A stretch of DNA of 64,000 nucleotides, from positions 17,825,398 to 17,889,397 of the forward strand of contig JAUJPP010000003.1 in NCBI GenBank assembly GCA_030562195.1, given 5' to 3'. The position numbers were made by a program, and so were the translations under genes. Below, in pieces: positions 1 through 10,162 of this stretch; position 1 is the first letter of the stretch; each line of letters begins with the position of its first letter. Under the pieces are notes generated by a model. It was given only the letters and a program-made list of their open reading frames with translations, was not told the DNA's origin and did not search any database. The DNA is from Nipponacmea schrenckii. Lineage: Eukaryota; Mollusca; Gastropoda; Lottiidae.

Positions 1-52
1 GGCACCTAGTCGCCTAGCAGACGACAGTCCAACTCGCTAACCACTGAGCCAT
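1..52 (-). repeat. tRNA-like SINE head (cut by window edge)
   Basis: Read on the minus strand, the segment contains TGGCTCAGTGG followed by TTAG, which fits a pol III A box in a tRNA-type head. The remaining tRNA-like arm runs off the left edge, so the B box cannot be seen. A real tRNA gene is possible, but a SINE head is likelier in this repeat-rich setting. Confidence 0.35.
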
Positions 53-386
53 TCAAGATTTTTATTGTGAATATAAAAGAAGCCTCAATTTTTTTTATTT
101 TATTGATACTTTATGTGAGCATTGGAAGTTATAAACCCCTGTTTATACGGCAAGGATTTGCATATATGTAAATTTACACTCGTGTGTAAAAGTATATTTG
201 CTGTGTATTCATACGACGTATATTTCTCTTAGATAAATAAGAAGCAAATTGTCCATTTCTGGCATAGCCTTGGAAAGGATCAGACCAGAAAGTTTCGGCA
301 AGCGCAGAATGTTTCCCTATTTCCTGGATGTAGCTCTAACTCTGGGTTGCTCAAATGTTAGGGAATTAAGTAGTAAAGCTCTGATG

Positions 387-602
387 TAGGAGTGGTTTGA
401 CAAGGTAGTCCTGCAGCACTTCCAAGAAACAGATTGGCTAGAAAACTTCAGAATGTGGAAGGAAACATTGAATTTTATCTGCAGACAACTTGAAGATGAA
501 CTATCTCGTTCCCAAGACACAGTTGAAGAACCATTAGGTGTCCAAAAGAAGGTAGCAATTACCATTTACTGGCTTGCATCATTGTCAGAATACAGAAAGC
601 AA
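387..602 (+). pseudogene. PIF/Harbinger (HARBI1-like) transposase fragment
   Basis: An open stretch starts after an in-frame TAG near 384. It encodes a segment with WLENFRMWKETLNFICRQL followed by VQKKVAITIYWLASLSEYR. This is the region before the DDE domain in HARBI1-like nucleases (FRMSKETF...CNEL, then KRVAI.LWRLA...EYR). Only about 70 residues remain, none of the three catalytic acids is present, and the homology ends near 602. It is best read as a dead fragment of a Harbinger element. The assignment rests on remembered family consensus; a profile search would settle it. Confidence 0.6.
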
Positions 603-1313
603 AAAATATACATATTCTCTAGGGCTGCAATGATTCCTGAAGTGGCGATTCAATACACTAAATGATAACCGTGCGACGACACGATTTATTGCGATTATAA
701 ATCTCGATTCGTTGTTAAAAGGGAAAAGAAAAAGAAAACTGATTTTAATATTAATATTTAAACACACTTTTCAATATTTGGCACAAGTATAGTCTTTTTG
801 TTCATTCCCCACTCCGTTTTCATCGGCACTGTTTTACTAAAGCCCCCCCCCCCCCAAACTGTTGTAAAGCTATAGATTTGAAACTTGCCAGAGGGGTACT
901 TATATGTGTCCTGAATATTTACAGCCGATTCCAGACGATTCTGACCACTCCTTCTATTTATAATTAGTTTTTCGGGACGTTGGAGAAACAAAATGACTTC
1001 CAAACTTCGGATTTATATTTTCTCTCAGCGCTTTCATTTTTCGTTTTTTTCACTGGCTTTTTCAACCACAACGGTTTTTGACATTATTTGAATCTTATTA
1101 AATATATTGGGGAAATTAATTACGACATGTGCAATACCATACTGCTATTTCCGGGAAAAAAATATTGATAACTATGCAAACAGACATTACGAAGTACACA
1201 ATGTTAAGTATGCCTTATTAATTTATTATATACAAATAGTGTTTATTTGAATTTGCTGAAGTTTTGTTCTTGTCTAATCTTTTAACATTCAAGGTAAAAT
1301 GTTCAAGATCATT
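603..1313. other. non-coding stretch without a recognised gene
   Basis: The stretch is AT-rich. It holds a poly-C run near 843-855 and, at about 676-712, CGATT-rich sequence reminiscent of hAT subterminal repeats. I see no convincing exon. Confidence 0.4.
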
Positions 1314-1655
1314 GTAGAACTTCTGGAATGTTAATCTTTTATTTGTTTATATTGTAGAAGTGCCATATTTGGTCATAGAATGTTCTGGAACACCCCTGAA
1401 TGTACTAGGGCATTCTGGATAAGAACTTTATAGAAAACTGTAATATATATAAGGGCATTGTCTGAATATTAGGTCAGATATGTTACAGCGCTCTTAATTG
1501 TTTACATGTGGGGACTAAGGATTTGTGTGCTTGATCAGATGACTGTGAATTAACTTCAATTTAGGATAAATCATTATTAAAGTGGATTTAACATTATACG
1601 TGGAGTAAGATTTTGTAAGTTAACATTTTGTTATGATATTTTTGTAATAAAGTTT
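1314..1655 (+). promoter_or_regulatory. heat-shock-element cluster, TATA box and poly(A) signal (possible solo LTR)
   Basis: Three groups of alternating GAA/TTC pentamers precede a TATA box. The first is TTCtgGAAtgTT at 1321-1332. The second is a perfect GAAtgTTCtgGAA at 1378-1390. The third is weaker, TTCtgGAtaaGAA, near 1413. The TATA-like TATATATAAGG lies at 1444-1454. AATAAA follows at about 1647 and again near 1672. Promoter, short transcribed part and poly(A) signal within about 350 bp resemble the U3-R layout of an LTR. No second copy, primer binding site or gag/pol was found, so the LTR reading is inference. Confidence 0.4.
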
Positions 1656-1944
1656 AAGCTATTTCTTTGATAATAAATATTAAATTAATGTAAACTATTT
1701 CATTGACTTTTTGATTTTTGCTGGCATACTTTTGGGTATTTCTGGCCCATAACAATAATGTGTTTTAAAAAACTACTTAAGCATAATAGCAACATATGTT
1801 TTTGGTGTTGTCTTTTATTCGTCAATAAACAAAAATAAATCATTTCTTTTTTTCCCAAATAATACGTGAAAAACAAATTTCTAATATCCTATACGCAAGG
1901 AATCCGTGTTCTTATAGGAAAATGAAGGGAGGTAATCAAATATC

Positions 1945-2047
1945 AGAATCGTACTGATGCATCGCGATTTTTTTTCTATCGAAATGCATCGATAAGCAGG
2001 AACGAATCGCGATTCATTGATTTTACGGTGAATCGTTGCAGCCCTAA
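1945..2047 (-). mobile_element. hAT-like transposon terminus
   Basis: Read on the minus strand it begins TTAGGGCTGCAACGATTCAC and continues with repeated ATCGCGATTC-type subterminal motifs. The CAGGGCTGCAACGATT start is typical of hAT termini. I could not place the matching opposite end, so this may be a truncated element or a MITE half. Confidence 0.45.
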
Positions 2048-2159
2048 TATTCTCACAGGCTGTAGCAAATTTGCAACTAATCCCAACTAGGTGTAAATAT
2101 ACTCACATCAGTAAAATTTGCACATAAGCAAAAAATACATACGCTTTAGACAGCTGTCA

Positions 2160-3140
2160 AGTTTGAACTTTTTTGTGAGTTATTGCTCTTGTAAAATAGT
2201 GTCAAAATGGTGTTGTGGCAATTTTCAATGGATTTTGGTGAAACTTGGTGCAAGCATTGGCATTTAGAAAATTTTCAATGAATATTTTTGAGTTATTGCG
2301 CAATTTATTATTCAAATTTAATGCAACCATTGGGCGAATGTTAAAGGGGCACAGGCTTGATTTGTTTCGGACAATCATCCGACAGCCTCAAACACATGAA
2401 ACTTTGTTTTGCTAATCAGACATAGTCTACAGCTTACCTTTGAAATTTGAGCCTTCAAATCCATGGGTATACATATTTATCCGTGTTTGAAAATCATAAT
2501 GTCTTAAGATATCATGAACGTCCCGCCATATTGGAAAATCAAAGAGTTATAAATAGACTACTGCGCAGGCCCACACTGATAAAACAAAAAGAAAGTACAT
2601 GTAATAACAATTGTAGATTTTGTCAACAGGACACACAATTTTCAGACTGACTGAAGACCAGCCGCGTACAGCACGGAAAAAAAATAAAAAGTGAAATTTT
2701 TGAGGTATATTTCAAGGTATTTTGCGATTTTCTTAGAGCTTGAGTATTTCTGAGGACTGTTTAAATGTAACAAAGGCCCAAAACGACCACTAAAAATCAA
2801 GATTGTGCTCCTTTAACTTGTCTGGCAAGCTATTTGAATGAAACTTGGTGTGATTATTGGAATTGATAAGACGCCGGTCAAGTTCAAACTTGTCAATTTC
2901 GATAAACGGTCTTTTTTTTATTGCCCTGTAATTTTATTGTGGATGCAACAGAAGCTACAATTATCAATGGATTTTGATGAAACTTATTGTGAGCTTTGGA
3001 ATTGATAAGACAGCAGTCAAGTTCAAATTTGACGACTTAGATGAAGAATTTGATTGTGTGTATAGATGCTATCAATCAAAGGAAAAAATGATTTAACAAT
3101 GCTGATGTGTTGTCGTATGTTACCTTGCCTGGCAAACTAT
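2160..3140. repeat. dispersed repeat, 'GATGAAACTTGGTG' family, copy 1
   Basis: Diverged units share TTATTGCCCTT-like, TGATGAAACTTGGTG-like and GTCAAGTTCAAATTTGAC-like blocks, and end in TTACCTTGCCTGGCAAACTAT at about 3121. The same blocks recur at 7240-7862, 10163-12300 and, inverted, at 62880-63360. There is no coding capacity. About 0.23 kb between this repeat and the zinc-finger ORF (3141-3369) holds nothing recognised. Confidence 0.55.
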
Positions 3141-3498
3141 CTTATCATTTATATTGATGTTGGTTAAGTTTGAATGTGATGATTTTGTGAAAAACAGTTC
3201 TGGAGTTATTGACCTTGTCTCAGTAAAGCAATAAACAATAATACATCAATACATTTACTGCCAAGAGAGTGTATCAAGCTTGACCACTGTGATTTTTAGT
3301 GAATTAAAATTATATTTTGTGTGTAAAATTATCTAAAAGATAAATTTTGGTTCATTTCTACAAATACTAATGGAGTTTCAACCTGTGTTAAAACAGAAAT
3401 ATACTTTAAAGTGGGCATATCTTGCTAAGCAACCACTTGTTATTAATAAATGTACATGGTTTAAACTTAGAACTTTCTTTCTTTTATTTCAGTATGAA

Positions 3499-4554
3499 AT
3501 GAAGATACAACTTGTGTTTACAGGAAGACATGCAGTCTTTAGATGTATAGATTTTCACAATGGAAGAGGAATAATTCTAAACTCAAGTTCCTTACAAGTT
3601 AAAACAAATTGTATTGAAAAAGTTCAGGACCTTTTACCAAGGTTAACCAATCCTGTATGGAAAGGAATTTGTCATAGGGAATTTCATACATGTCGGTCAT
3701 TATGTTCTTCAGAATCTGATGGAAACAACAAAACATGTAAAGAACCAGATAACATTTCTACAGATTCTGATGGAAACAACAAAACAAGTAAAGAACCAGA
3801 TAACATTTCTACAGATTCTGATGGAAACAACAAAACAAGTAAAGAACCAGATAACATTTCTACAGATTCTGGTGGAAACACCAAAACAAGTAAAGAACCA
3901 GATAACATTTCTACAGATTCTGATGGAAACAACAAAACAAGTAAAGAACCAGATAACATTTCTACAGATTCTGGTGGAAACAAAAAAACAAGTAAACCAG
4001 ATAAGAGTTCTACAGATCCTGAGGAAAGTAAAATCGGAAGAAAACGTACAAAAAATATTATGTGCGACATCTGTAGTAAATCATTTGCTTCAAATAGTTC
4101 CCTAACAGTTCATCAAAGAATTCATACTGGAGAGAAACCCTATACATGTGATATTTGTAATAAGTCATTCAGTCATAAAAGTAATTTAACAGTTCATCTG
4201 AGAACACATACTGGAGAGAAACCCTATACATGTGATATTTGTAATAAGTCATTCCGTCAATCAGGTCATTTAACAACACATCTGAGAACACATACTGGAG
4301 AGAAACCCTATGCATGTGATGTTTGTAATAAGTCATTCAGTGATAAAAGTGCTTTAACTGGACATCTGAGAACACATACTGGAGAGAAACCCTATACATG
4401 TGATATTTGTAATAAGTCATTCCGTCAATCAAGTCATTTAACAACACATCTGAGAACACATACTGGAGAGAAACCCTATACATGTGATGTTTGTAATAAG
4501 TCATTCAGTGATAACAGTAATTTAAACAGACATAAAAAGACTCACAAGGACTGA
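3499..4554 (+). CDS. C2H2 zinc-finger protein, six fingers
   Basis: A probable nuclear DNA-binding protein. The open frame runs from an ATG at 3370. A strong acceptor (TTTTATTTCAG) ends at 3492, so the coding exon may begin at 3493, with the ATG at 3499 or an upstream exon supplying the start. The N-terminal ~70 residues match no domain I know. They are followed by six copies of a 16-17-residue Ser/Asp/Asn/Lys-rich repeat, a basic stretch (GRKRTKN) and six tandem C2H2 fingers joined by HTGEKPY linkers. Fingers are CxxC-x12-HxxxH. Helix residues -1/3/6 differ: S/S/V, H/N/V, Q/H/T, D/A/G, Q/H/T and D/N/R. Fingers 3 and 5 are nearly identical. The frame ends with TGA soon after the last finger. 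Targets cannot be inferred from this. Confidence 0.85.
   Translation: MKIQLVFTGRHAVFRCIDFHNGRGIILNSSSLQVKTNCIEKVQDLLPRLTNPVWKGICHREFHTCRSLCSSESDGNNKTCKEPDNISTDSDGNNKTSKEPDNISTDSDGNNKTSKEPDNISTDSGGNTKTSKEPDNISTDSDGNNKTSKEPDNISTDSGGNKKTSKPDKSSTDPEESKIGRKRTKNIMCDICSKSFASNSSLTVHQRIHTGEKPYTCDICNKSFSHKSNLTVHLRTHTGEKPYTCDICNKSFRQSGHLTTHLRTHTGEKPYACDVCNKSFSDKSALTGHLRTHTGEKPYTCDICNKSFRQSSHLTTHLRTHTGEKPYTCDVCNKSFSDNSNLNRHKKTHKD
3712..4014 (+). repeat. 51-bp coding minisatellite, six copies
   Basis: The unit starts GATTCTGATGGAAACAACAA and encodes a motif of the type [17 protein letters not shown]. The six copies are nearly identical at the DNA level; the last is one codon shorter. All lie in frame within the zinc-finger gene, between its N-terminal part and the fingers. 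Both other frames stay open across it, which explains shadow ORFs on both strands. Confidence 0.9.
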
Positions 4555-4817
4555 TTTTTTCAGTTAGATATTTTGAACTATGTTTTTTGGCTGCTACTAG
4601 TAGTATTTCAACTGTATTTCAATGTGTGGTTATATTTATATAGAATTAAGAAAACTTATCTTAGTTGCTCTTAAATTGCAGTACCTGAAGTAAAAATTCT
4701 AGTGCACTGGTCTTAATGATATAGTATTTTTTTACAAGATAAATGAAATTATGAAATCAGTTGATTAAATACAAATATGAATTATTAAAATCTTATTTTA
4801 ATACGATTGATTATGTT

Positions 4818-5410
4818 GTAGATTATATTCATATTACAACCCCTGTTATATTTATAAAGTTTGTTATTATTGGTAGTTGTAGATTATATTCATATTACAA
4901 CCCCTGTTATATTTATAAAGTTTGTTATTATTGGTATTTGTAGATTATATTAATATTACAACCCCTGTTATATTTGTAAAGTTTGTTATTATTGGTAGTT
5001 GTAGATTATATTTATATTACAACCCCTGTTTTATATGTAAAGTTTGTATTATTGGTATTTGTAGATTATATTAATATTACAACCCCTGTTAAATTTATAA
5101 AGTTTGTTATTATTGGTAGTTGTAGATTATATTCATATTACAACCCCTGTTTTATATGTAAAGTTTGTATTATTGGTATTTGTAGATTATATTAATATTA
5201 CAACCCCTGTTAAATTTATAAAGTTTGTTATTATTGGTAGTTGTAGATTATATTCATATTACAACCCCTGTTTTATATGTAAAGTTTGTATTATTGGTAT
5301 TTGTAGATTATATTCATATTACCACCCCTGTTATATTTATAAAGTTTGTTATTATTGGTAGTTGTAGATTATATTAATATTACAACCCCTGTTTTATTAA
5401 TAAAGTTTGT
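4818..5410. repeat. 61-bp satellite, about ten copies
   Basis: The motif GTAGATTATATTCATATTAC recurs at 4818, 4879, 4940, 5001, 5061 and onward, every 60-61 bp. Each unit also carries ACCCCTGTT and AAGTTTGTTATTATTGGTA. The array starts about 260 bp downstream of the zinc-finger stop codon and ends near 5410. It is non-coding. Confidence 0.9.
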
Positions 5411-5641
5411 TTAGATTAACGTATCTCAATAAATTGGAGAGTTTTCTAAAGGGAGTCAACTGTATTTAAGTCAAGACCACAGTAATCGTATTGTTCAATA
5501 ACATTTAGCACAAGACGGCAACAAATATATCATTAAAACTGCACAAACAAATAAAAGTTTAAATAGAAATATATAAACTATGTTTAACGTCAACTCGGGT
5601 AAGATACAAATATACTGTCAACTCATATTTCTTGATTTCAG

Positions 5642-5808
5642 ATGACAACTTAATTTCAGCAATAAGCCGCATTGCGACAGGTGCTGGAGTATGCCACCTA
5701 TCAATGCCCCACAATCTGGCAGGAAAATTAGAATCAAACAGCTTAAGAACAATAACAAAAGCAACACCTTTTGGTGACAATTCATTTCGGCTAAATGAAA
5801 ATTCAAGA
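5642..5808 (+). CDS. possible internal exon of unknown identity
   Basis: An open stretch is bounded by a plausible acceptor (TTGATTTCAG, ends 5641) and a strong donor (AGA|GTAAGT at 5809). The encoded peptide contains ISRIATGAGVCHLSMPHNLA and matches nothing I recognise. Its end phase does not join directly to the transposase exon at 6233. It may therefore belong to another transcript, or a small exon may be missing in between. It could also be a chance ORF. Confidence 0.3.
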
Positions 5809-5810
5809 GT

Positions 5811-6232
5811 AAGTGGGATTCATCAAGATTCTATTAGTTAGTTAGTTTGAGTGCAAGAAACACAGACGTTGGAATAAAATTGGAACTTATTCTTTTAATT
5901 TGGTATTCCCAGGTACCGGTCCTGAAAGTAATAAATCATTGTTATTGTCCAGGTTATTAGCATTGTCATGTTAAGTCTGTCTTAATGGAACTTGGTAGCT
6001 AGTGTCAATTCTTTGGAAACGAAATTATATTGTCAAAGTATGTACATGTATGTAGAAAAAACTCAATTTAAGTTGGGCACTATTCTATGAATCCCATTCA
6101 AATTGTCAAAAGTGATAGGGATAGCTGAAATCAAGTTCAACAGCTGGTAAGCAGTTATGGTATTTAGATTTTTAAGCATTAAGTGTTCTTTGTCTATGAG
6201 GTGTATTAACCACTTTTAAAATTCTTTTCTAG
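5811..6232. other. intergenic or intronic sequence, nothing recognised
   Basis: AT-rich, without open frames of note. It ends in a pyrimidine tract and acceptor (TTCTTTTCTAG) before the transposase exon. Confidence 0.4.
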
Positions 6233-7119
6233 TTGGCGCATAGTAATTCAAGGTGGAATAGATGGATATTCTCGTCTTCCTACATACCTGAAAGCAAGTA
6301 ACAACAACAAGGCTACAACAGTTCTGGATGCTTTTAAGGGGGCAGTTGAGAATTATGGACTACCATCTAGAGTAAGATCTGATAAAGGGGGCGAAAATGT
6401 AAATGTGGCAGAATATATGGTTTTACATAGAGGAAGCCATATTACTGGTAGAAGTGTCCTCAACCAAAGGTGGGTCTACTTTTGTAAATCATTATCATCC
6501 CTTAGGTTTTTTTGAGTTATTTTCTTCACTTACCAGTATTTGTATTTGATAACATGTCAACCGCAATTTTCGGTTTTTGAAATTTGCTTAAATATTTTAC
6601 TCAACAAAAATTTTATAATAATATTATTATGTATGTTTCTATTTTAGGATAGAAAGGTTTTGGAGAGATCTCTGGCTTGGATGTATAAGTTTCTTCTACA
6701 TTTTGTTTTGTTATATGGAGAGAGAAAATATTTTTATACCTACTGATGAAGCTCATTTGGAGGCCTTAAATTATGTCTTCTTGCCGAGAATTCAGAGAAA
6801 TTTAGATGACTTCCGAGAAGCTTTTATTAGGAGACCAATAAGAACAGCTGGTCAGAAAACACCATTATTTCTCTGTGTAGAAGGCCAGATTATTGACCCA
6901 AATGAAAATCTTGCATCAGGGGTATGTCAAGATGGTTTGTGTGGAGTGGTGGATGGATCTTCTAGGGTTGAAGTATGTGAAACTGCTGTTACTCTCAATG
7001 CCAATAATATTGAAGAATTAAAACAGAAAATCAACCCACTTTCAATTTCAGACTGTCACGGGATTGACTTATTTCTGTCAACTCTCCAATTCATTATTGA
7101 TCCAAGTCTCCAAGATTAA
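6233..7119 (+). pseudogene. integrase-core (rve, DDE) transposase, two exons
   Basis: Exon 6233-6479 encodes an integrase core with [13 protein letters not shown], then [20 protein letters not shown] (second catalytic Asp in RSDKGGEN) and [17 protein letters not shown] intron follows (donor GTGGGT at 6480, acceptor ending 6647). Exon 6648-7119 continues in frame with IERFWRDLWLG, which supplies the catalytic Glu, then ERENIFIPT and LRxA-like C-terminal sequence to a TAA. This is the animal rve transposase family I remember as IS3EU-like, but that clade name is uncertain. The exon carrying the first catalytic Asp (a WHxDxxHKL-type motif) was not found upstream. The copy is therefore incomplete, or an exon was missed. 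Confidence 0.65.
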
Positions 7120-7239
7120 GAAATTATGTACACAGTGTTTCAATTTACCTCAAGTCAAAAAACTTCACAATAAGAATTTGTATTTGCTTTGTCAACCAGT
7201 TATAACACTCTCTAAAATTAGAATTGACTGTTAATTTGA

Positions 7240-7862
7240 TTGTTTATGATCGGGAAGTAAGGGCTGCAAATTTGATGAAACTTGGGCCTCTATTGTGGAT
7301 ACAACCCAAATTTGACACGTTTTTACTAAGTCAAGGGCAATAACTCAAAAAACGCTCATGCGATTATTTCTATTTTCGAACTTGACAGAGATATCATCAA
7401 TATATACATGTATACCCAGTTTCATTAAGATCGGATAAAAACTGTAGCCTCTATTGTGGATACAACCCAAATTTGACGCGTTTTTACTAAGTCAAGGGCA
7501 ATAACTCAAAAACCGCTCATGCGATTATTTCTATTTTCGAACTTGACCGAGATATCATCAATATATACATGTATACCAAGTTTCATTAAGATCGGATAAA
7601 AACTGTAGCCTCTATTGTGGATACAAACCAAATTTGACGCGTTTTTACTAAGTCAAGTGCAATAACTCAAAAACCGTTCATGTGATAATTTCCATTTTCG
7701 AACTTGACCGAGATATCATCAATATAAACATGTATACCAAGTTTCATTAAGATCGGATACAAACTGTAGCCTCTATCGTGGATACAACAAATGTGGACGG
7801 ACCGACAGATGGACAGGGCGACGGCAATATACGTCCACATTTCCATGTGGGCGTATAAAAAG
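7240..7862. repeat. 161-bp tandem repeat ending in an 18-bp terminus
   Basis: CCTCTATTGTGGATACAA-type starts lie at 7287, 7448, 7609 and 7770, an exact 161-bp spacing. Each unit has TTTTACTAAGTCAAGGGCAA, ATATCATCAATATA and AGTTTCATTAAGATCGGATA. The array ends in CCGACAGATGGACAGGG and a hairpin (TATACGTCCACAT / ATGTGGGCGTATA), finishing at CATGTGGGCGTATAAAAA (7844-7861). It is a non-coding mobile-type repeat. Confidence 0.85.
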
Positions 7863-8278
7863 AGATTGATAAGGATTTCCAAGAAAATATATAATATACA
7901 GGATACGAGTGTTATCACCCTCGTGAAGAATGCTGCAAGTTATATAACCTCAATGAATGACACCTAGGCTAGTGCTTTCATTGTAAATTTTTTTCCATAC
8001 ACCTAATTTCATAAGATAATATAACAAATCAAGAAACATTCAGTTTCATTACAATCAGTTGGAAATAATAGATTTTTATGGATATTTTCAACATTCAAGA
8101 TCAAAGGTTAACTCTAAATACAAAATTTTGTAATCTTATTTAACCCAGGTTTTAAGTAAGAGTGAAACAGGAAGCAAAAGATAGGGGATTTATATATATT
8201 AAATTTCAAACTTCTCTATAAGTTGTTGTGTATCCAAGGTACTAAGTGTATGAAATATTTTAAATTTAGTGTAAGAGG
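7863..8278. other. sequence upstream of the DUF6589-like gene
   Basis: No gene or repeat recognised. It includes a short pyrimidine-poor AT-rich stretch just before the first ATG (8279) of the broken gene. No promoter motif is convincing. Confidence 0.35.
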
Positions 8279-10140
8279 ATGGAATTAAAAGACTTTAAAC
8301 TCTTACATGAGGGTAACAAACAATGGATTAAATTTGAAGATTTTTTATTTTATATGAAAACGAATCAAACTGAAAGTGACAAAATTACAGTTCGCAAATT
8401 TAATTTACAACGTGAGATTCAAGGATTTCAGAATGAACAATTTAAAACTTTAAACGGTGTTGATTGTGTTTCTACTTATTCAGCTCTGAAATATATTTTT
8501 AAACATTCAGAAGACTTTGAAAATTGTTTCAAAATTGCAAACCAGATACGGTAAGTAATAATTTCTTCAAGGTGGAAGATAAATCTTATTCAAGAAATAG
8601 TGGAACTATATTGGATTTATATAGAAATGTTTCTCTTTTTCTACCTGAGGCTCAAGATTTTGATTATGAGTTTGAAGATGCCTTGTGGATAGAAAGTAAT
8701 TACAGAGAATTCTTTTTGTGCAAAGAATGGAAAAAGATTTGTTTTTTTGAATATCATTTCAAGAAATTTGTGCAAAATGATGTGGTCTTAAATACATCTG
8801 GGAAATGATGGGAGTTCTTTGATAGTTTGAAATCATCATCAAACCTCAATTCCATTATTTTAAAGAATGCCAAATATATTATAAGAAGAAGGAAAAGTTG
8901 GATGATGCCTCACGCAATAAAAGAAGAAAACACAATATTTACATCTTTACAGCATCAGGCTCCATACTTGGAAACCCAAATATTGGAAAATCTTCAAGAG
9001 CTTTTGACCGTGGAAATAGACAGTGTCATTTGTGTAAAGTGTACATGTCCTGAAAATGACAAAAACTCATTAGATGTGATAGTAAGCTGCTGTGATGAAC
9101 TCGAAGTTAATAATTCATATATCGAAGAGGTCTTAATAAATGTTTTGAATCATCAACACAGTGTCGGATTGCACCAAATGTTCCTCATGGAAAGCAAATC
9201 AATTCGTCATTATCGTCAAAAAGATGGACAAATTTCCAGATATCAACTCTACGATGACATCAAACTCAAAAAACTTAATGATAATATATTGTACCGGTAC
9301 GTAAAGATTTTTAATTGTGATATGACAGCAGACACTGAAAGTGAGAAATGTCAAATTTGCTATGGAAATATTTTACCAGATCCCCTGTCAGTTTGCAACT
9401 TTAATATCATTAAGGAATGGCACTTGGATGTACCATTGGAAATGCAAATCATTTTAACCACATTCATCAACAAAGATGTTATTACAAAAAAAAAACAGAC
9501 CGTAAGTTCAAAGAACAAAAGTATGAACGTCTGTATCTCATATATGACATGTTGTTGAAGAATCTGAATAAAAATTTCATTGGTATACTCCTTCAAAAGA
9601 TTACAGATGACCTCCTTATAAATTACCACAGTATCAGCAATCTTTTTAAGACAACTAGCAAGTATGGGATAACTACTTCATTAGTTTTTGCTGAGAAAGG
9701 TATCGTTTTGAAATCTATGACTGATCAATTGTATTATCAAACATTCATCAAAGAATATTCCATGACATATAACTCATTTTGTGGAGAAGTAACTAAACCT
9801 GTGAGTTTACGAGACTGTTATATGATTTTAATGCTGGATAACCTTGTTCGGTTAAAATACCATAATGACCCAGAACCAGGTGAACATCGCTCAAAACAAA
9901 TGTGTATGTTACCAATTACACTACAGGGTATGCCGAAAGACTCAAATATTGTTGAACTGTGGCATGATCCTGTTATTTGTGATGGTTCACAAACTTGTGC
10001 TTGTAAACAAAAGAAAGTCTTTTCAAAAGGATCAGCTTTTAACTCGATCCTAAATCTGCTTCCACAAGAACAAGAGTGTGTGGAAAAATTTGAAAACATA
10101 TCCAGATGGGGAAATAGACATCTTTTTTCAACCATTAATG
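8279..10140 (+). pseudogene. N-terminal part of a broken DUF6589-like gene
   Basis: The coding sequence is continuous in character but broken. Frame 8279-8550 shifts into the frame starting near 8552. A TGA at 8806 interrupts that same frame, which resumes immediately. A further shift sits in a run of ten A's near 9486-9495. The last part, to 10140, contains a short Cys cluster (CACKQKK) and a segment with LRDCYMILMLDNLVRLKYH. That segment recalls the central DNL/DNV motif of DUF6589 proteins. A donor (ATG|GTAGGA) at 10141 joins in phase to the exon at 12408. No signal peptide or membrane segment is seen. The broken frames may be real decay or homopolymer errors. The family link is remembered, not searched. 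Confidence 0.55.
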
Positions 10141-10162
10141 GTAGGATATGTTTCTGTCTATA

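Noticed and set aside
3684..4105. 128-codon ORFs in two other frames of the zinc-finger gene
   Set aside because: They are produced by the 51-bp repeat, whose length keeps all frames open.
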